DNA of 15,977 nucleotides from JBPYCR01 sp051846935 (GCF_051846935.1 NZ_JBPYCS010000043.1:1-15977); one strand, 5' to 3'. Positions 7,882-15,086 are shown, counted from the stretch's first letter. Notes: generated from the sequence alone by a model not told the origin. Translations and numbers: made by a program.

Positions 7882-7885
7882 GCGT

Positions 7886-7920
7886 AGGAATTAAATTATT
7901 TACGATCTTAATTTAATCCT
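7886..7920 (+). terminator. Possible AT-rich terminator after dppA
   Basis: AGGA (7886-7889), a bulged A, and TTAAATTA (7891-7898) pair with TAATTTAA and TCCT (7909-7920). The sequence that follows is T-rich but interrupted. The stem is almost all A-T, so it would be a weak terminator; it marks a likely boundary between two transcription units or a partial readthrough point. Confidence 0.4.
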
Positions 7921-8003
7921 TAATTTTAATATTCATAGCTAACTTGTTTTACTACATATACTAATGCTAATAAGCTTAAGATCAAAACATGTGGAGGTTT
8001 ATG

Positions 8004-8720
8004 ATGCAACCAATAGTTGGTGTCGTTCCTTCTGTCGATGAAAAGGAAGGAACGTATTTTATTAATGAAGATAATATAAAGGCACTTAGTGCTGCGGGGG
8101 GAATTCCCGTCTTACTCCCGTATACTCAATGTAAAACGTCTATAGACAAAATGGTAGCTATGATTGACGGACTGTATTTAACAGGAGGAAATGATATTGA
8201 TCCATTTCATTTTGGCGAAGAGCCCCATCCACATCTAGGTACTGTTAATCAAGAACGTGATCGATTTGAATTAAAAATAGTAACAGAAATATTAGAGAAG
8301 AAAAAGCCTGTATTTGGTGTGTGTAAAGGGTGTCAAATCATTAATGTTGCATTAGGTGGCAGTGTATATCAAGACATGTATACACAAATTAATAAACCGC
8401 TTATTCAACATCAGCAAAAGGCACTTTATCAATTTCCTTCTCACAATGTACATATTACTGAAAAAAGCATTTTATGGGAAATTACAAGGTCAAATACGAT
8501 AAAAGTGAATAGTCGTCATCATCAATCCGTAAGACAGTTAGGAGATACATTAATTATTAGTGGCGTTGCAAGTGATGGAGTTATTGAAGCGATTGAAAGT
8601 ACGGAAGATCAATTTATTCTTGGAGTCCAGTGGCATCCTGAAAATATGATTGAAAACGGTGATAAAACATCTAGCAAAATTTATCAAGCTTTTATTGATG
8701 CATGCAGTACGAAGGTGTAA
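8004..8720 (+). CDS. Gamma-glutamyl hydrolase-like protein (C26, class I glutamine amidotransferase fold)
   Basis: Predicted cytoplasmic hydrolase of gamma-glutamyl bonds, related to PuuD-type gamma-glutamyl-GABA hydrolases. It has about 238 residues. Numbered from this ATG, the nucleophile C107 lies in FGVCKGCQ, and H211 and E213 in GVQWHPE complete the triad; NSRHHQS and TGGNDIDP are also family marks. The usual elbow is G-x-C-R/K-G-M/L-Q, so the second cysteine (C110) is unusual. The start is chosen from GGAGG at 7993-7997, which lies 6 nt from this ATG; ATG at 8001 and 7989 are in frame but too close to, or overlapping, the binding site. In this gene set a natural role is cleavage of gamma-D-glutamyl bonds in murein peptides, but this is inference; gamma-Glu-polyamine or folate substrates are alternatives. 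Confidence 0.85.
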   Translation: MQPIVGVVPSVDEKEGTYFINEDNIKALSAAGGIPVLLPYTQCKTSIDKMVAMIDGLYLTGGNDIDPFHFGEEPHPHLGTVNQERDRFELKIVTEILEKKKPVFGVCKGCQIINVALGGSVYQDMYTQINKPLIQHQQKALYQFPSHNVHITEKSILWEITRSNTIKVNSRHHQSVRQLGDTLIISGVASDGVIEAIESTEDQFILGVQWHPENMIENGDKTSSKIYQAFIDACSTKV

Positions 8721-8755
8721 AACGTGTAGTTCACGTTCAAATGAGGAGGAGAGCA

Positions 8756-9709
8756 TTGAAAATAATTGATGCCCATTGTGATGCGTTGTATAAATTACAA
8801 GAAGCTAAACGTCAAAAGGAAAAAGGGGAGCTTGATTATACCCAATCATCCTTACTGGATACAAATTTTAATCGATTAAAGCAAGGGAATGTTTTTGTAC
8901 AATTTTACGCTATTTTTATATATCCTACTATTTCCTCAGATGAGATTTGGCAATTCGCTTTAGAACAAATAGAACTTTTTCATACAGAAGTTGTTAGAAA
9001 AAATCCACAAATAAGGCAAATAAAAAAGTGGCATGAAATAGATGAATTACAGGCTGGACAGATAGGGGCAGTATTAACGTTAGAGGGTGCAGATGCATTT
9101 GGCAATGATTTATCTAAATTAAGACATCTATATAAAGAAGGAGTACTTTCTATTGGTTTAACATGGAATAATGCGAATTTGTGTGCCGATGGAGTTGGTG
9201 AACCACGTGGGGGTGGTTTAACCCTATTAGGAAAAGAAATGGTGAAGCTAAACAATGCGCACAACGTGTTCACTGATGTTTCTCACCTTTCAATAAAAGG
9301 TTTCTGGGAAGTCATGGAGCTTGCCGATTATCCTATTGCAACCCATTCAAATGTAAGGAAACTATGCGACCATCCTCGAAATTTATATGACGATCAAATA
9401 AAAGAAATGGTTGCACGAGATGGCTTAATTCATGTTGTGTTTAATCCTCCATTTATAAGACAAAATAGTGAAAAAGCAAGTGTTTCCGATCTAATTGACC
9501 ATATTGATTATTTATGCTCTTTAGGTGGTGTGAAGAATATTGGCTTTGGTTCGGACTTTGATGGAATAGATCACTTTATACATGGATTAGAAAATTCCTC
9601 AAAATATCAACACCTTATAAATGAATTACTGAAAAGATTTAGTGAAACACATGTAAGAGGCTTTGCTTATCAAAACTTCTTAGATCATCGTCCAGAAACG
9701 CATTCATAA
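8756..9709 (+). CDS. Membrane dipeptidase-like protein (M19, renal dipeptidase family)
   Basis: Amidohydrolase-fold dinuclear-zinc dipeptidase, 317 residues. Visible metal and catalytic positions are H7 and D9 in IDAHCD, E110 in LEGAD, H177 in DVSHLS, H197 in ATHSN and D267 in GFGSDFDG. M19 enzymes accept dipeptides with a D-residue at the C-terminal side. No signal peptide is seen, so it is probably cytoplasmic despite the family name. TTG at 8756 is chosen as start because GGAGG (8745-8749) lies 6 nt upstream and the family consensus begins with the IIDAHCD stretch; the in-frame ATGs at 8702 and 8741 would respectively overlap the preceding gene and lie on the binding site. It lies 35 bp after the C26 gene and 16 bp before the next serine hydrolase, so the three form a unit. 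Confidence 0.92.
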   Translation: MKIIDAHCDALYKLQEAKRQKEKGELDYTQSSLLDTNFNRLKQGNVFVQFYAIFIYPTISSDEIWQFALEQIELFHTEVVRKNPQIRQIKKWHEIDELQAGQIGAVLTLEGADAFGNDLSKLRHLYKEGVLSIGLTWNNANLCADGVGEPRGGGLTLLGKEMVKLNNAHNVFTDVSHLSIKGFWEVMELADYPIATHSNVRKLCDHPRNLYDDQIKEMVARDGLIHVVFNPPFIRQNSEKASVSDLIDHIDYLCSLGGVKNIGFGSDFDGIDHFIHGLENSSKYQHLINELLKRFSETHVRGFAYQNFLDHRPETHS

Positions 9710-9725
9710 GAGAGGGGAATAGATA

Positions 9726-11105
9726 ATGCGGAAATTTGAAGATGAAGCAAAACAGCTATTAACGAAGTACCATGTTCCAGGCTGTATCATGGCGATCTCT
9801 TATGATGGAAAGATCGTATATAAAAAGACCTTTGGCTATAAAAATGTTGAATATCAAGAAAAAATTGATGGTGATACAGTATTTGGTTTGGCTTCATTAA
9901 CGAAATCATTTACTTGTGTTGCAATTATGCAGCTTGTAGAACAAGGTAAGATAGATATAAATGAGCCTATTACTCATTATATACCACATTTTAATTTGAA
10001 AAATGAACAAAACAGAAACAAAATTACTGTGTACCATTTAATGACCCACTCTTCTGGACTCCCTCCATTACCTTCATTAGATTACGCAATGGTAAGAAAA
10101 CGTAATAACGCCCCACTTGCGGACTATTTGGAGTTACCTAAAAAAGAAGAACGATTAATGACGTATAAACAATTAATGGATAGTTTAGCAACGACAGACA
10201 TTGAGCTGTTAGATAGACCTGGAGAATTGTTTAGTTATTCAAATGATGGCTATGGATTATTAGGAGCAATTATTGAAAATGTTAGTGGAATGTCATACGA
10301 ACAGTTCGTTTTGAAAAATATTATACACCCCTGTGGAATGACTCATACTTTTTTTACCGTTCAAGAAGACAAAACATACCCCAATATGACTACTTGCTAT
10401 GAAGAGTATAATGAGGAAGTGTACGTGGCTCAACATTGGTGGGATGCACCTGCTATGCGTGCAACAGGATTTTTAAAATCAACAGCAAATGATATGATGT
10501 CTTACACATCACTTTTCATAAATGAAGGAGTTGTAAACGGAAAGCAGATTCTGACAAAAGAAAGCGTAAAACAAATGGTAATCCCCCATATCAAAATGGA
10601 TCCAGTAAAATTTTATGGGTATGGGCTCGAAATTACACCAAATTATTTTGGCCAAAAACTCGTTCAACATGGTGGTAGCTTGCAATCTATATCTTCTAAC
10701 CTTGCGATAATTCCTGAAAAAAAGGTAGCTGCAATCATATTATCCAACTTATCAGGATTTCCAGCAAACCGTCTGATGGCATACGCTTTAAATTCGTATT
10801 TTGGCAGAGAAATAAATGAAGAACACTTCTCTACTACTGAATTTAATGTAACAAGTGGGGAATTAGCTTTATATGAAGGGAAATATTGTTCAAGCGAAGG
10901 GATGGTTGTCACACTAAAAGTAATTGAAGGTAATAAGGTATCTTTCTTTTACAAAGAAAAAGCATATCCGATTACGTTTATTAGAAAAAATGTTTTTCTT
11001 GCCTATATTAATGATGCAATTGAACCAGGTGAATTTCTTGTTGATCAACAAAATAGTGTTTATGGAATATCGATTTATCATCGAGTACTCTTAAAAAATA
11101 ATTGA
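9726..11105 (+). CDS. Serine hydrolase, beta-lactamase/D-aminopeptidase fold, with C-terminal extension
   Basis: PBP-type serine hydrolase, 459 residues. S57-L-T-K60 is the SxxK motif, Y171-S-N173 the YxN motif and H315-G-G317 the third motif in place of KTG. The MTHSSGLP and YSNDGYGLLGAIIE segments are typical of this superfamily. After the catalytic domain (about 1-355) comes a C-terminal region of about 100 residues (YEGKYCSSEGMVV...), probably a small beta-barrel as in D-aminopeptidase/Pab87-like proteins. There is no signal peptide. AGAGGGG precedes the ATG, and the gene closes the C26-M19 unit. HxG in the third motif is common in esterases and D-aminopeptidases, so a D-amino-acid peptidase or amidase acting on wall peptides fits the context; the substrate is not established. 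Confidence 0.85.
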   Translation: MRKFEDEAKQLLTKYHVPGCIMAISYDGKIVYKKTFGYKNVEYQEKIDGDTVFGLASLTKSFTCVAIMQLVEQGKIDINEPITHYIPHFNLKNEQNRNKITVYHLMTHSSGLPPLPSLDYAMVRKRNNAPLADYLELPKKEERLMTYKQLMDSLATTDIELLDRPGELFSYSNDGYGLLGAIIENVSGMSYEQFVLKNIIHPCGMTHTFFTVQEDKTYPNMTTCYEEYNEEVYVAQHWWDAPAMRATGFLKSTANDMMSYTSLFINEGVVNGKQILTKESVKQMVIPHIKMDPVKFYGYGLEITPNYFGQKLVQHGGSLQSISSNLAIIPEKKVAAIILSNLSGFPANRLMAYALNSYFGREINEEHFSTTEFNVTSGELALYEGKYCSSEGMVVTLKVIEGNKVSFFYKEKAYPITFIRKNVFLAYINDAIEPGEFLVDQQNSVYGISIYHRVLLKNN

Positions 11106-11200
11106 CGTGCGCTTCATCTTAGATACACGTGACTTATCCAAAAGAAAGTCCGTTTTTATTGAAATTAAAGTGTGGGTTCGCTCATGATGGACAGGCAAGA

Positions 11201-11244
11201 AAAGAGCCTTTAATTCTAAATGATACAAGAATTAAAGGCTCTTT
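11201..11244. terminator. Strong bidirectional terminator between the island and rpsD
   Basis: Arms 11201-11217 and 11228-11244 are perfect 17-bp complements (AAAGAGCCTTTAATTCT) with a 10-nt loop. On the + strand GTGTTTTTG follows, ending the serine-hydrolase unit. On the - strand TTTTCTTG follows, ending rpsD, whose stop codon is 22 bp away. It serves both converging transcripts. Confidence 0.92.
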
Positions 11245-11265
11245 GTGTTTTTGTACTGTTAAAAC

Positions 11266-11868
11266 TTAACGAGAGTAGAACTCAACAATAAGTGCTTCGT
11301 TAATTTCAGCTGGAAGCTCTGCACGTTCTGGTAAACGTGTGTAAACACCTTCTAATTTGTCCGCGTCGAATGTTAAGTAGTCAGGAACAAAATTGTTAAC
11401 TTCGATTGCTTCTTTAATGATATCAAGATTTTTCGCTTTTTCACGAAGTCCGATTACTTGATTCGGCTTTACGCGGTATGATGGGATATCAACGCGTTTG
11501 CCGTCTACAGTAATATGACCGTGGTTAACGAGCTGACGAGCTTGTCTACGTGTACGAGCTAGACCAAGACGATAAACGAGATTGTCAAGACGAGATTCAA
11601 GTAAAATCATGAAATTCTCACCATGAATACCTTTCATTTTACCTGCTTCATCAAAAAGATTGCGATATTGACGCTCGTTTAAGCCGTACATAAAACGCAA
11701 CTTTTGCTTTTCTTGTTGCTGCAATCCGTACTCAGAAACCTTTCTGCGTTGGTTTGCACCGTGTTGACCAGGAGCGTAAGGACGCTTATCTAATTCTTTA
11801 CCTGTACCTGTTAATGAAATGCCGAGACGACGTGACTTTTTCCAAAGTGAGCCAGTAAAACGTGACAT
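11266..11868 (-). CDS. rpsD: 30S ribosomal protein S4 (C-minus form)
   Basis: Primary 16S rRNA-binding protein that starts assembly of the 30S body; in Bacillus it also represses its own mRNA. The 200-residue sequence is colinear with B. subtilis S4: SRRLGISLTGTGKELDKRPYAPGQHG at the N-terminus, LQQQEKQKLRFMYGLNERQYRNLF, the S4 RNA-binding domain (RLDNLVYRLGLARTRRQARQLVNHGHITVDG, from about residue 92), and the ending EINEALIVEFYSR. It lacks the N-terminal zinc cysteines found in C-plus S4 proteins. AGAGGAGG (11885 down to 11878) lies 9 nt before the ATG. It is a single-gene unit bounded by its own promoter and the bidirectional terminator. As I recall, B. subtilis has tyrS next to rpsD on the side occupied here by the salvage island. 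Confidence 0.98.
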   Translation of the reverse strand: MSRFTGSLWKKSRRLGISLTGTGKELDKRPYAPGQHGANQRRKVSEYGLQQQEKQKLRFMYGLNERQYRNLFDEAGKMKGIHGENFMILLESRLDNLVYRLGLARTRRQARQLVNHGHITVDGKRVDIPSYRVKPNQVIGLREKAKNLDIIKEAIEVNNFVPDYLTFDADKLEGVYTRLPERAELPAEINEALIVEFYSR

Positions 11869-12048
11869 AGGACATTTCCTCCTCTATATTTAATTTAGCA
11901 TAAAATAAATGACCGTGTTCCTAACGTTGTTCATTTTGTTTTCATGTACCATCGCTCCAGCAGCAGAGAGTTACACGATACACCTCATACGTGAGGAACA
12001 AAATGAGTTCAAGCGCGGTTCACAAAGGCTACCTTTTTATTTTACACA
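11869..12048 (-). promoter_or_regulatory. Probable S4 autoregulatory mRNA leader
   Basis: The promoter at 12055-12083 predicts a start near 12048, giving a leader of about 180 nt before the rpsD ATG. This fits the long leader through which S4 controls its own synthesis in B. subtilis. The RNA can form a CCUCA-CGUA-UGAGG hairpin (11996 down to 11983). A TGTTCC overlapping its 5' side (12000 to 11995) can pair instead with GGAACA (11921 to 11916), and CATTTTGTT is matched by AACAAAATG further down. The competing long-range pairs suit a pseudoknot-type regulatory fold. A ribosome binding site ends the leader. Structure and S4 binding are inferred. Confidence 0.6.
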
Positions 12049-12054
12049 ACGTAC

Positions 12055-12083
12055 AGTATATAATTATTTAGAAGAGAAGTCAA
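12055..12083 (-). promoter_or_regulatory. rpsD sigma-A promoter
   Basis: On the - strand TTGACT (12083 to 12078) and TATACT (12060 to 12055) are separated by exactly 17 bp. Each hexamer differs from the consensus at one position. It drives rpsD through the long leader. Confidence 0.82.
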
Positions 12084-12090
12084 TTAATCT

Positions 12091-12110
12091 CTTCATAGAG
12101 ATTGAGTCAC
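12091..12110 (+). repeat. Direct repeat, copy 1
   Basis: CTTCATAGAGATTGAGTCAC matches the second copy at 12348-12367 in 19 of 20 positions. Weaker similarity continues to about 12136 (shared TTGTG and TTTAAG blocks at matching offsets), so the duplicated unit is about 46 bp. Confidence 0.75.
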
Positions 12111-12172
12111 GTATTTGTGGGTGTTATTTTAAGAAGTTAAAAAACCTCTCTTTGTATTCGTTAATTTTAGTA

Positions 12173-12250
12173 TTGATTCCTACCGACCGCAGTAGATATA
12201 CACTACGCTTTCCGTGCCCGCGGAAAGCATCCACCTACAGTGAAAATCAA
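12173..12250 (+). repeat. Worn copy of a Bacillaceae interspersed repeat
   Basis: The block is bounded by short inverted ends TTGATT (12173-12178) and AATCAA (12245-12250). It contains a GC-rich hairpin, GCTTTCCG (12207-12214) and CGGAAAGC (12221-12228), around TGCCCG. The right half resembles the CGGAAAGCGTCCGCCTGCAG type of intergenic repeat that I recall from many Bacillus and Lysinibacillus genomes, with G-to-A and C-to-T style changes that suggest decay. Identification rests on memory of the family, not on a search. Confidence 0.5.
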
Positions 12251-12347
12251 CGGTGTTATTCTTGTGTATATCGTTCGAAGTAAAATTAATCACATATTAT
12301 CTAGTTAGATTCGTGCATCTGTTCCCCCACAAACATTTTACTCATAC

Positions 12348-12367
12348 CTTCATAGAGATTGTGTCAC
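12348..12367 (+). repeat. Direct repeat, copy 2
   Basis: CTTCATAGAGATTGTGTCAC is the partner of the copy at 12091-12110, 257 bp further on in the same orientation. Similarity fades but persists to about 12393. Confidence 0.75.
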
Positions 12368-12639
12368 CACGTTGTGAATCCTACTTTAAGGATAAAAGCG
12401 GTGTTTGAATTCATTCTTTATGCTCTAACAATCCTTTTGGATACACACGAGGCTTCCATGGGGAAAAGCATGAAATTTGTGGCTTCCCAAAAGCGATCCT
12501 ATAAAACGGGTCTAAATACATGAAATAATCACGTAACAATTGTTTTAATATAGGAAAAAATGACTAGTTGTTATATAATGGAACTAGAAAGAAGCTGTCG
12601 AACAATTCAGAGCAGTATACAAAAGGTAGGTGTGGATGG

Positions 12640-14526
12640 ATGGAAAATACGGCAAATGAGTTCATTAAAGATTTAAGAAATAGTTTTTTTGAACTAACAT
12701 ATCAAATACCCCATACTTCATATGAGCAAATTATACGGCTGTTAACAGAGCGGCTAGACACCGTGCTATGTGTCAATTATTCCGCAATACATATAAACAA
12801 CAATTGGGATGTTAATAAATTGATTAGCCATGATCCAAACGCAGAAAAATTTATTAAGCGTACATTTCCTTCGTTAGAAAAGAATAAAGCAGAGCGAAAT
12901 ACACCCCCCGTCTTAGATGAGACGGACGTTTATACAACTACTTCACAGGAAACTCAGGCGTACGTGATTAAAATAGATTCGGATAAGGATCGTTACTTTC
13001 TTTTCTTTATAAAGCAACCTACCGACGGATTGGATAAAAAAATACTACTTACTGTACGAGAAGAGCTAAAGCAGTTTTTAGGAATTGTTGAATTCTATTA
13101 TCAAAAAGAATTAGCTGAAAGAAGAAGTACTTATTTGTTTGAATTAACATCACGTTTTCATTCGACTGTACCTGTAGCAACAATCCTAAATGTAATTGGT
13201 AAGGAAATTCAAAAGCTTTATCCTGCTTTTTCGTATTGTTTTTTACTGTCACAAGAATATGAGCAATGTGAAACGGTACCTACTAAGATGATGGAATATA
13301 GTGATGAAACGAGCAGTTCGTATAGTACACATGCGTTTATTACAGGTGAATTTAAGCAAAGAACAGATAAAGCTAAAGAAAAGACGTATTTATATGCTCC
13401 TTTAAATGGGTGTCAAGGGGTTTATGGAGTTATACAAATGACTGTACCTTACCTCGCGAATTTGCCAGAGGAAGAAGTCGAATTTTTAACGAGATTTGCA
13501 AATATCGCTGGTAACGCAATTGAACGGGTAACACTATATCAAAGCTCAACACAGCTCGTTTCGGACTTGCAGCTTATTAACGATACCGCACATAAACTAA
13601 ATTCAAATTTAGAACTAAATGAGATTGTAGATGTAATAAAAAATCAGATAGTCAAAGACTGCAAAGCAACCCAAATAGGATTTTTCTATAATAAGAACGA
13701 TAAAAATAACACGTATCCATTTGAAATTTTAACTGGTAGTACATCTTATTTTTGGACGACGGAAGGTCAAGATTTTGCAACACTCATTTTTGAACGGATA
13801 AATAAAGGCACCAAATCGATTTTTATAGGCGATTTCACTCAAGAAATCAAACGTACAGCGTACCGTTCAGTTATGGCAATACCAATGAGAATTTCTGAAA
13901 ACATTTATGGTGTAATTACAATTCTACATGAAGCTCCTTACTTTTTTTCATTTGAGAAATTTAAATTAATGGAATCTCTTGTCCAACACGCTACGCTAGC
14001 AATATCAAATTCGGTGCTAAAAGACAAGCTTGAAAAAGCAGTGATTACAGACTATTTGACGAACCTATACTCAAGAAATTATTTAGACGATAAATTAAAC
14101 CGTCATATGACTAGAGATCATCAAGGCACATTAGTATTATTTGATATCGATAATTTTAAGCAAATAAACGATGTGTTTGGCCATTACACAGGAGATAAAG
14201 TACTTAAACAAATTGCTGCAGTAATTAAAAAGTGTACCCGAAAGGGCGATACCGCAGCACGCTGGGGTGGGGAGGAATTTGCTATATATATACCTGAGGC
14301 GACGGTTGAGGATGGTGTTAATTTGGCAGAGCGTATACGAAAAAAAGTAGAGCGTACGTCGGATCCCCCTGTGACCTTATCATGCGGTATATCGACTTGG
14401 AAGAAAGAACGTAAAGATTCTGTCCGTGATCTATTTGTACGAGCAGACAAATCATTGTATGAGGCAAAAGGAACTGGGAAAAACCGCGTCGTGTCAGACG
14501 AAGGGACGATGCGTGAGAGTTCTTAA
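12640..14526 (+). CDS. dgcP: Diguanylate cyclase DgcP (YtrP-like), GAF-type regions plus GGDEF
   Basis: Makes the second messenger cyclic di-GMP from two GTP. The 628-residue protein has GAF-like sensor regions (roughly 170-310 and 330-470; e.g. RFANIAGNAIERVTLY and FKLMESLVQHATLAISNSVL at domain ends) and a C-terminal GGDEF domain (about 470-620). The active-site loop is GGEEF at 543-547, an accepted functional variant. The inhibitory-site RxxD is present as RKGD at 534-537, five residues before GGEEF, so product inhibition is expected. DIDNFKQINDVFGHYTGDKVL is the conserved substrate and metal region. No membrane spans are seen. The ATG at 12640 follows GGTAGGTG by about 7 nt; the frame is open upstream to a TTG at 12568 but that part is not protein-like. 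Position between rpsD and ytsP matches B. subtilis ytrP. Confidence 0.93.
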   Translation: MENTANEFIKDLRNSFFELTYQIPHTSYEQIIRLLTERLDTVLCVNYSAIHINNNWDVNKLISHDPNAEKFIKRTFPSLEKNKAERNTPPVLDETDVYTTTSQETQAYVIKIDSDKDRYFLFFIKQPTDGLDKKILLTVREELKQFLGIVEFYYQKELAERRSTYLFELTSRFHSTVPVATILNVIGKEIQKLYPAFSYCFLLSQEYEQCETVPTKMMEYSDETSSSYSTHAFITGEFKQRTDKAKEKTYLYAPLNGCQGVYGVIQMTVPYLANLPEEEVEFLTRFANIAGNAIERVTLYQSSTQLVSDLQLINDTAHKLNSNLELNEIVDVIKNQIVKDCKATQIGFFYNKNDKNNTYPFEILTGSTSYFWTTEGQDFATLIFERINKGTKSIFIGDFTQEIKRTAYRSVMAIPMRISENIYGVITILHEAPYFFSFEKFKLMESLVQHATLAISNSVLKDKLEKAVITDYLTNLYSRNYLDDKLNRHMTRDHQGTLVLFDIDNFKQINDVFGHYTGDKVLKQIAAVIKKCTRKGDTAARWGGEEFAIYIPEATVEDGVNLAERIRKKVERTSDPPVTLSCGISTWKKERKDSVRDLFVRADKSLYEAKGTGKNRVVSDEGTMRESS

Positions 14527-14532
14527 TATTTC

Positions 14533-14573
14533 ATAGGAAAGCCATTTGTGTAAAAACGATCAGGCTTTCCTAT
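14533..14573. terminator. Bidirectional terminator between dgcP and ytsP
   Basis: Perfect 11-bp arms ATAGGAAAGCC (14533-14543) and GGCTTTCCTAT (14563-14573) with a 19-nt loop lie in the 54-bp gap between convergent genes. The T tracts after either arm are short, so efficiency may be moderate. Confidence 0.7.
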
Positions 14574-14580
14574 TTGTCCA

Positions 14581-15066
14581 TCAGTCACTTAGAGCTGCTC
14601 CTAATATGTGTACAAATTTCTCAAGATAAATTTGGTCTGTGTCATTAAAACGTGATTTAACTGGACTATCAATATCTAGAACACCATAAATGTTATCTTG
14701 AATAATAATAGGAATTACGATCTCTGATTTACTTGCGCCATCGCAAACGATGTGTCCAGGGAATAAATGTACATCATCGATTCTTTGTGTAGCACGTTCT
14801 TTAACAGCTGTGCCGCATACGCCTTTTCCGTAACCAATACGCACACAAGCAGGTAACCCTTGAAACGGACCGAGCACTAATTCGTTTTCTTTCCACAAAT
14901 AAAATCCTACCCAGTTTATTGAATCTAAAAATTGATTCAGCAATGCCGATGCATTAGCTAGAATAGCAATAGAGTCTGTTTCACCCTCGTTTAGGCCTTC
15001 CAGTTGCTTTAATAAAAGCTCATAGTCTTTCGCTGTATTACCAGAGTAAGCTGTTTTTTGAAACAT
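14581..15066 (-). CDS. ytsP: Free methionine-R-sulfoxide reductase (GAF domain, YtsP-like)
   Basis: Reduces free L-methionine-(R)-sulfoxide to methionine, protecting the methionine pool against oxidation. The 161-residue protein is a single GAF domain, the normal size of the fRMsr family. The three catalytic or resolving cysteines are present: C74 (PACVRIGYGKG), C84 (GVCGTA) and C108 (HIVCDGASKSEIV). They keep the same spacing as C84, C94 and C118 of E. coli fRMsr. The ATG at 15066 is preceded by AAAGGA, and a plausible sigma-A promoter lies at 15087-15114. It is convergent with dgcP and divergent from refZ, as expected from Bacillus synteny. The assignment is firm. Confidence 0.94.
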   Translation of the reverse strand: MFQKTAYSGNTAKDYELLLKQLEGLNEGETDSIAILANASALLNQFLDSINWVGFYLWKENELVLGPFQGLPACVRIGYGKGVCGTAVKERATQRIDDVHLFPGHIVCDGASKSEIVIPIIIQDNIYGVLDIDSPVKSRFNDTDQIYLEKFVHILGAALSD

Positions 15067-15086
15067 GTTTCATTTTCCTTTCTAAA

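Larger units (their letters stand above)
12084..12639. other. Non-coding spacer upstream of rpsD promoter and dgcP
   Basis: About 550 bp between the rpsD promoter and the dgcP start holds no gene I can support. It contains two copies of a diverged direct repeat (12091-12136 and 12348-12393) and a GC-rich interspersed-repeat-like block (12173-12250). It also holds a 10-bp palindrome AACAATTGTT (12535-12544) and a consensus -10 box TATAAT (12574-12579) that probably serves dgcP, though no good -35 lies 16-18 bp upstream. Base composition and disrupted frames suggest accumulated repeat debris. Confidence 0.5.

Noticed and set aside
11909..12283. 124-codon + strand reading frame between rpsD and dgcP
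   Set aside because: It runs antisense over the rpsD leader and promoter and through the repeat block, has no ribosome binding site, and its product resembles no protein family (odd composition, IPTDRSRYTLRFPCPRKAST from the repeat). Judged spurious.
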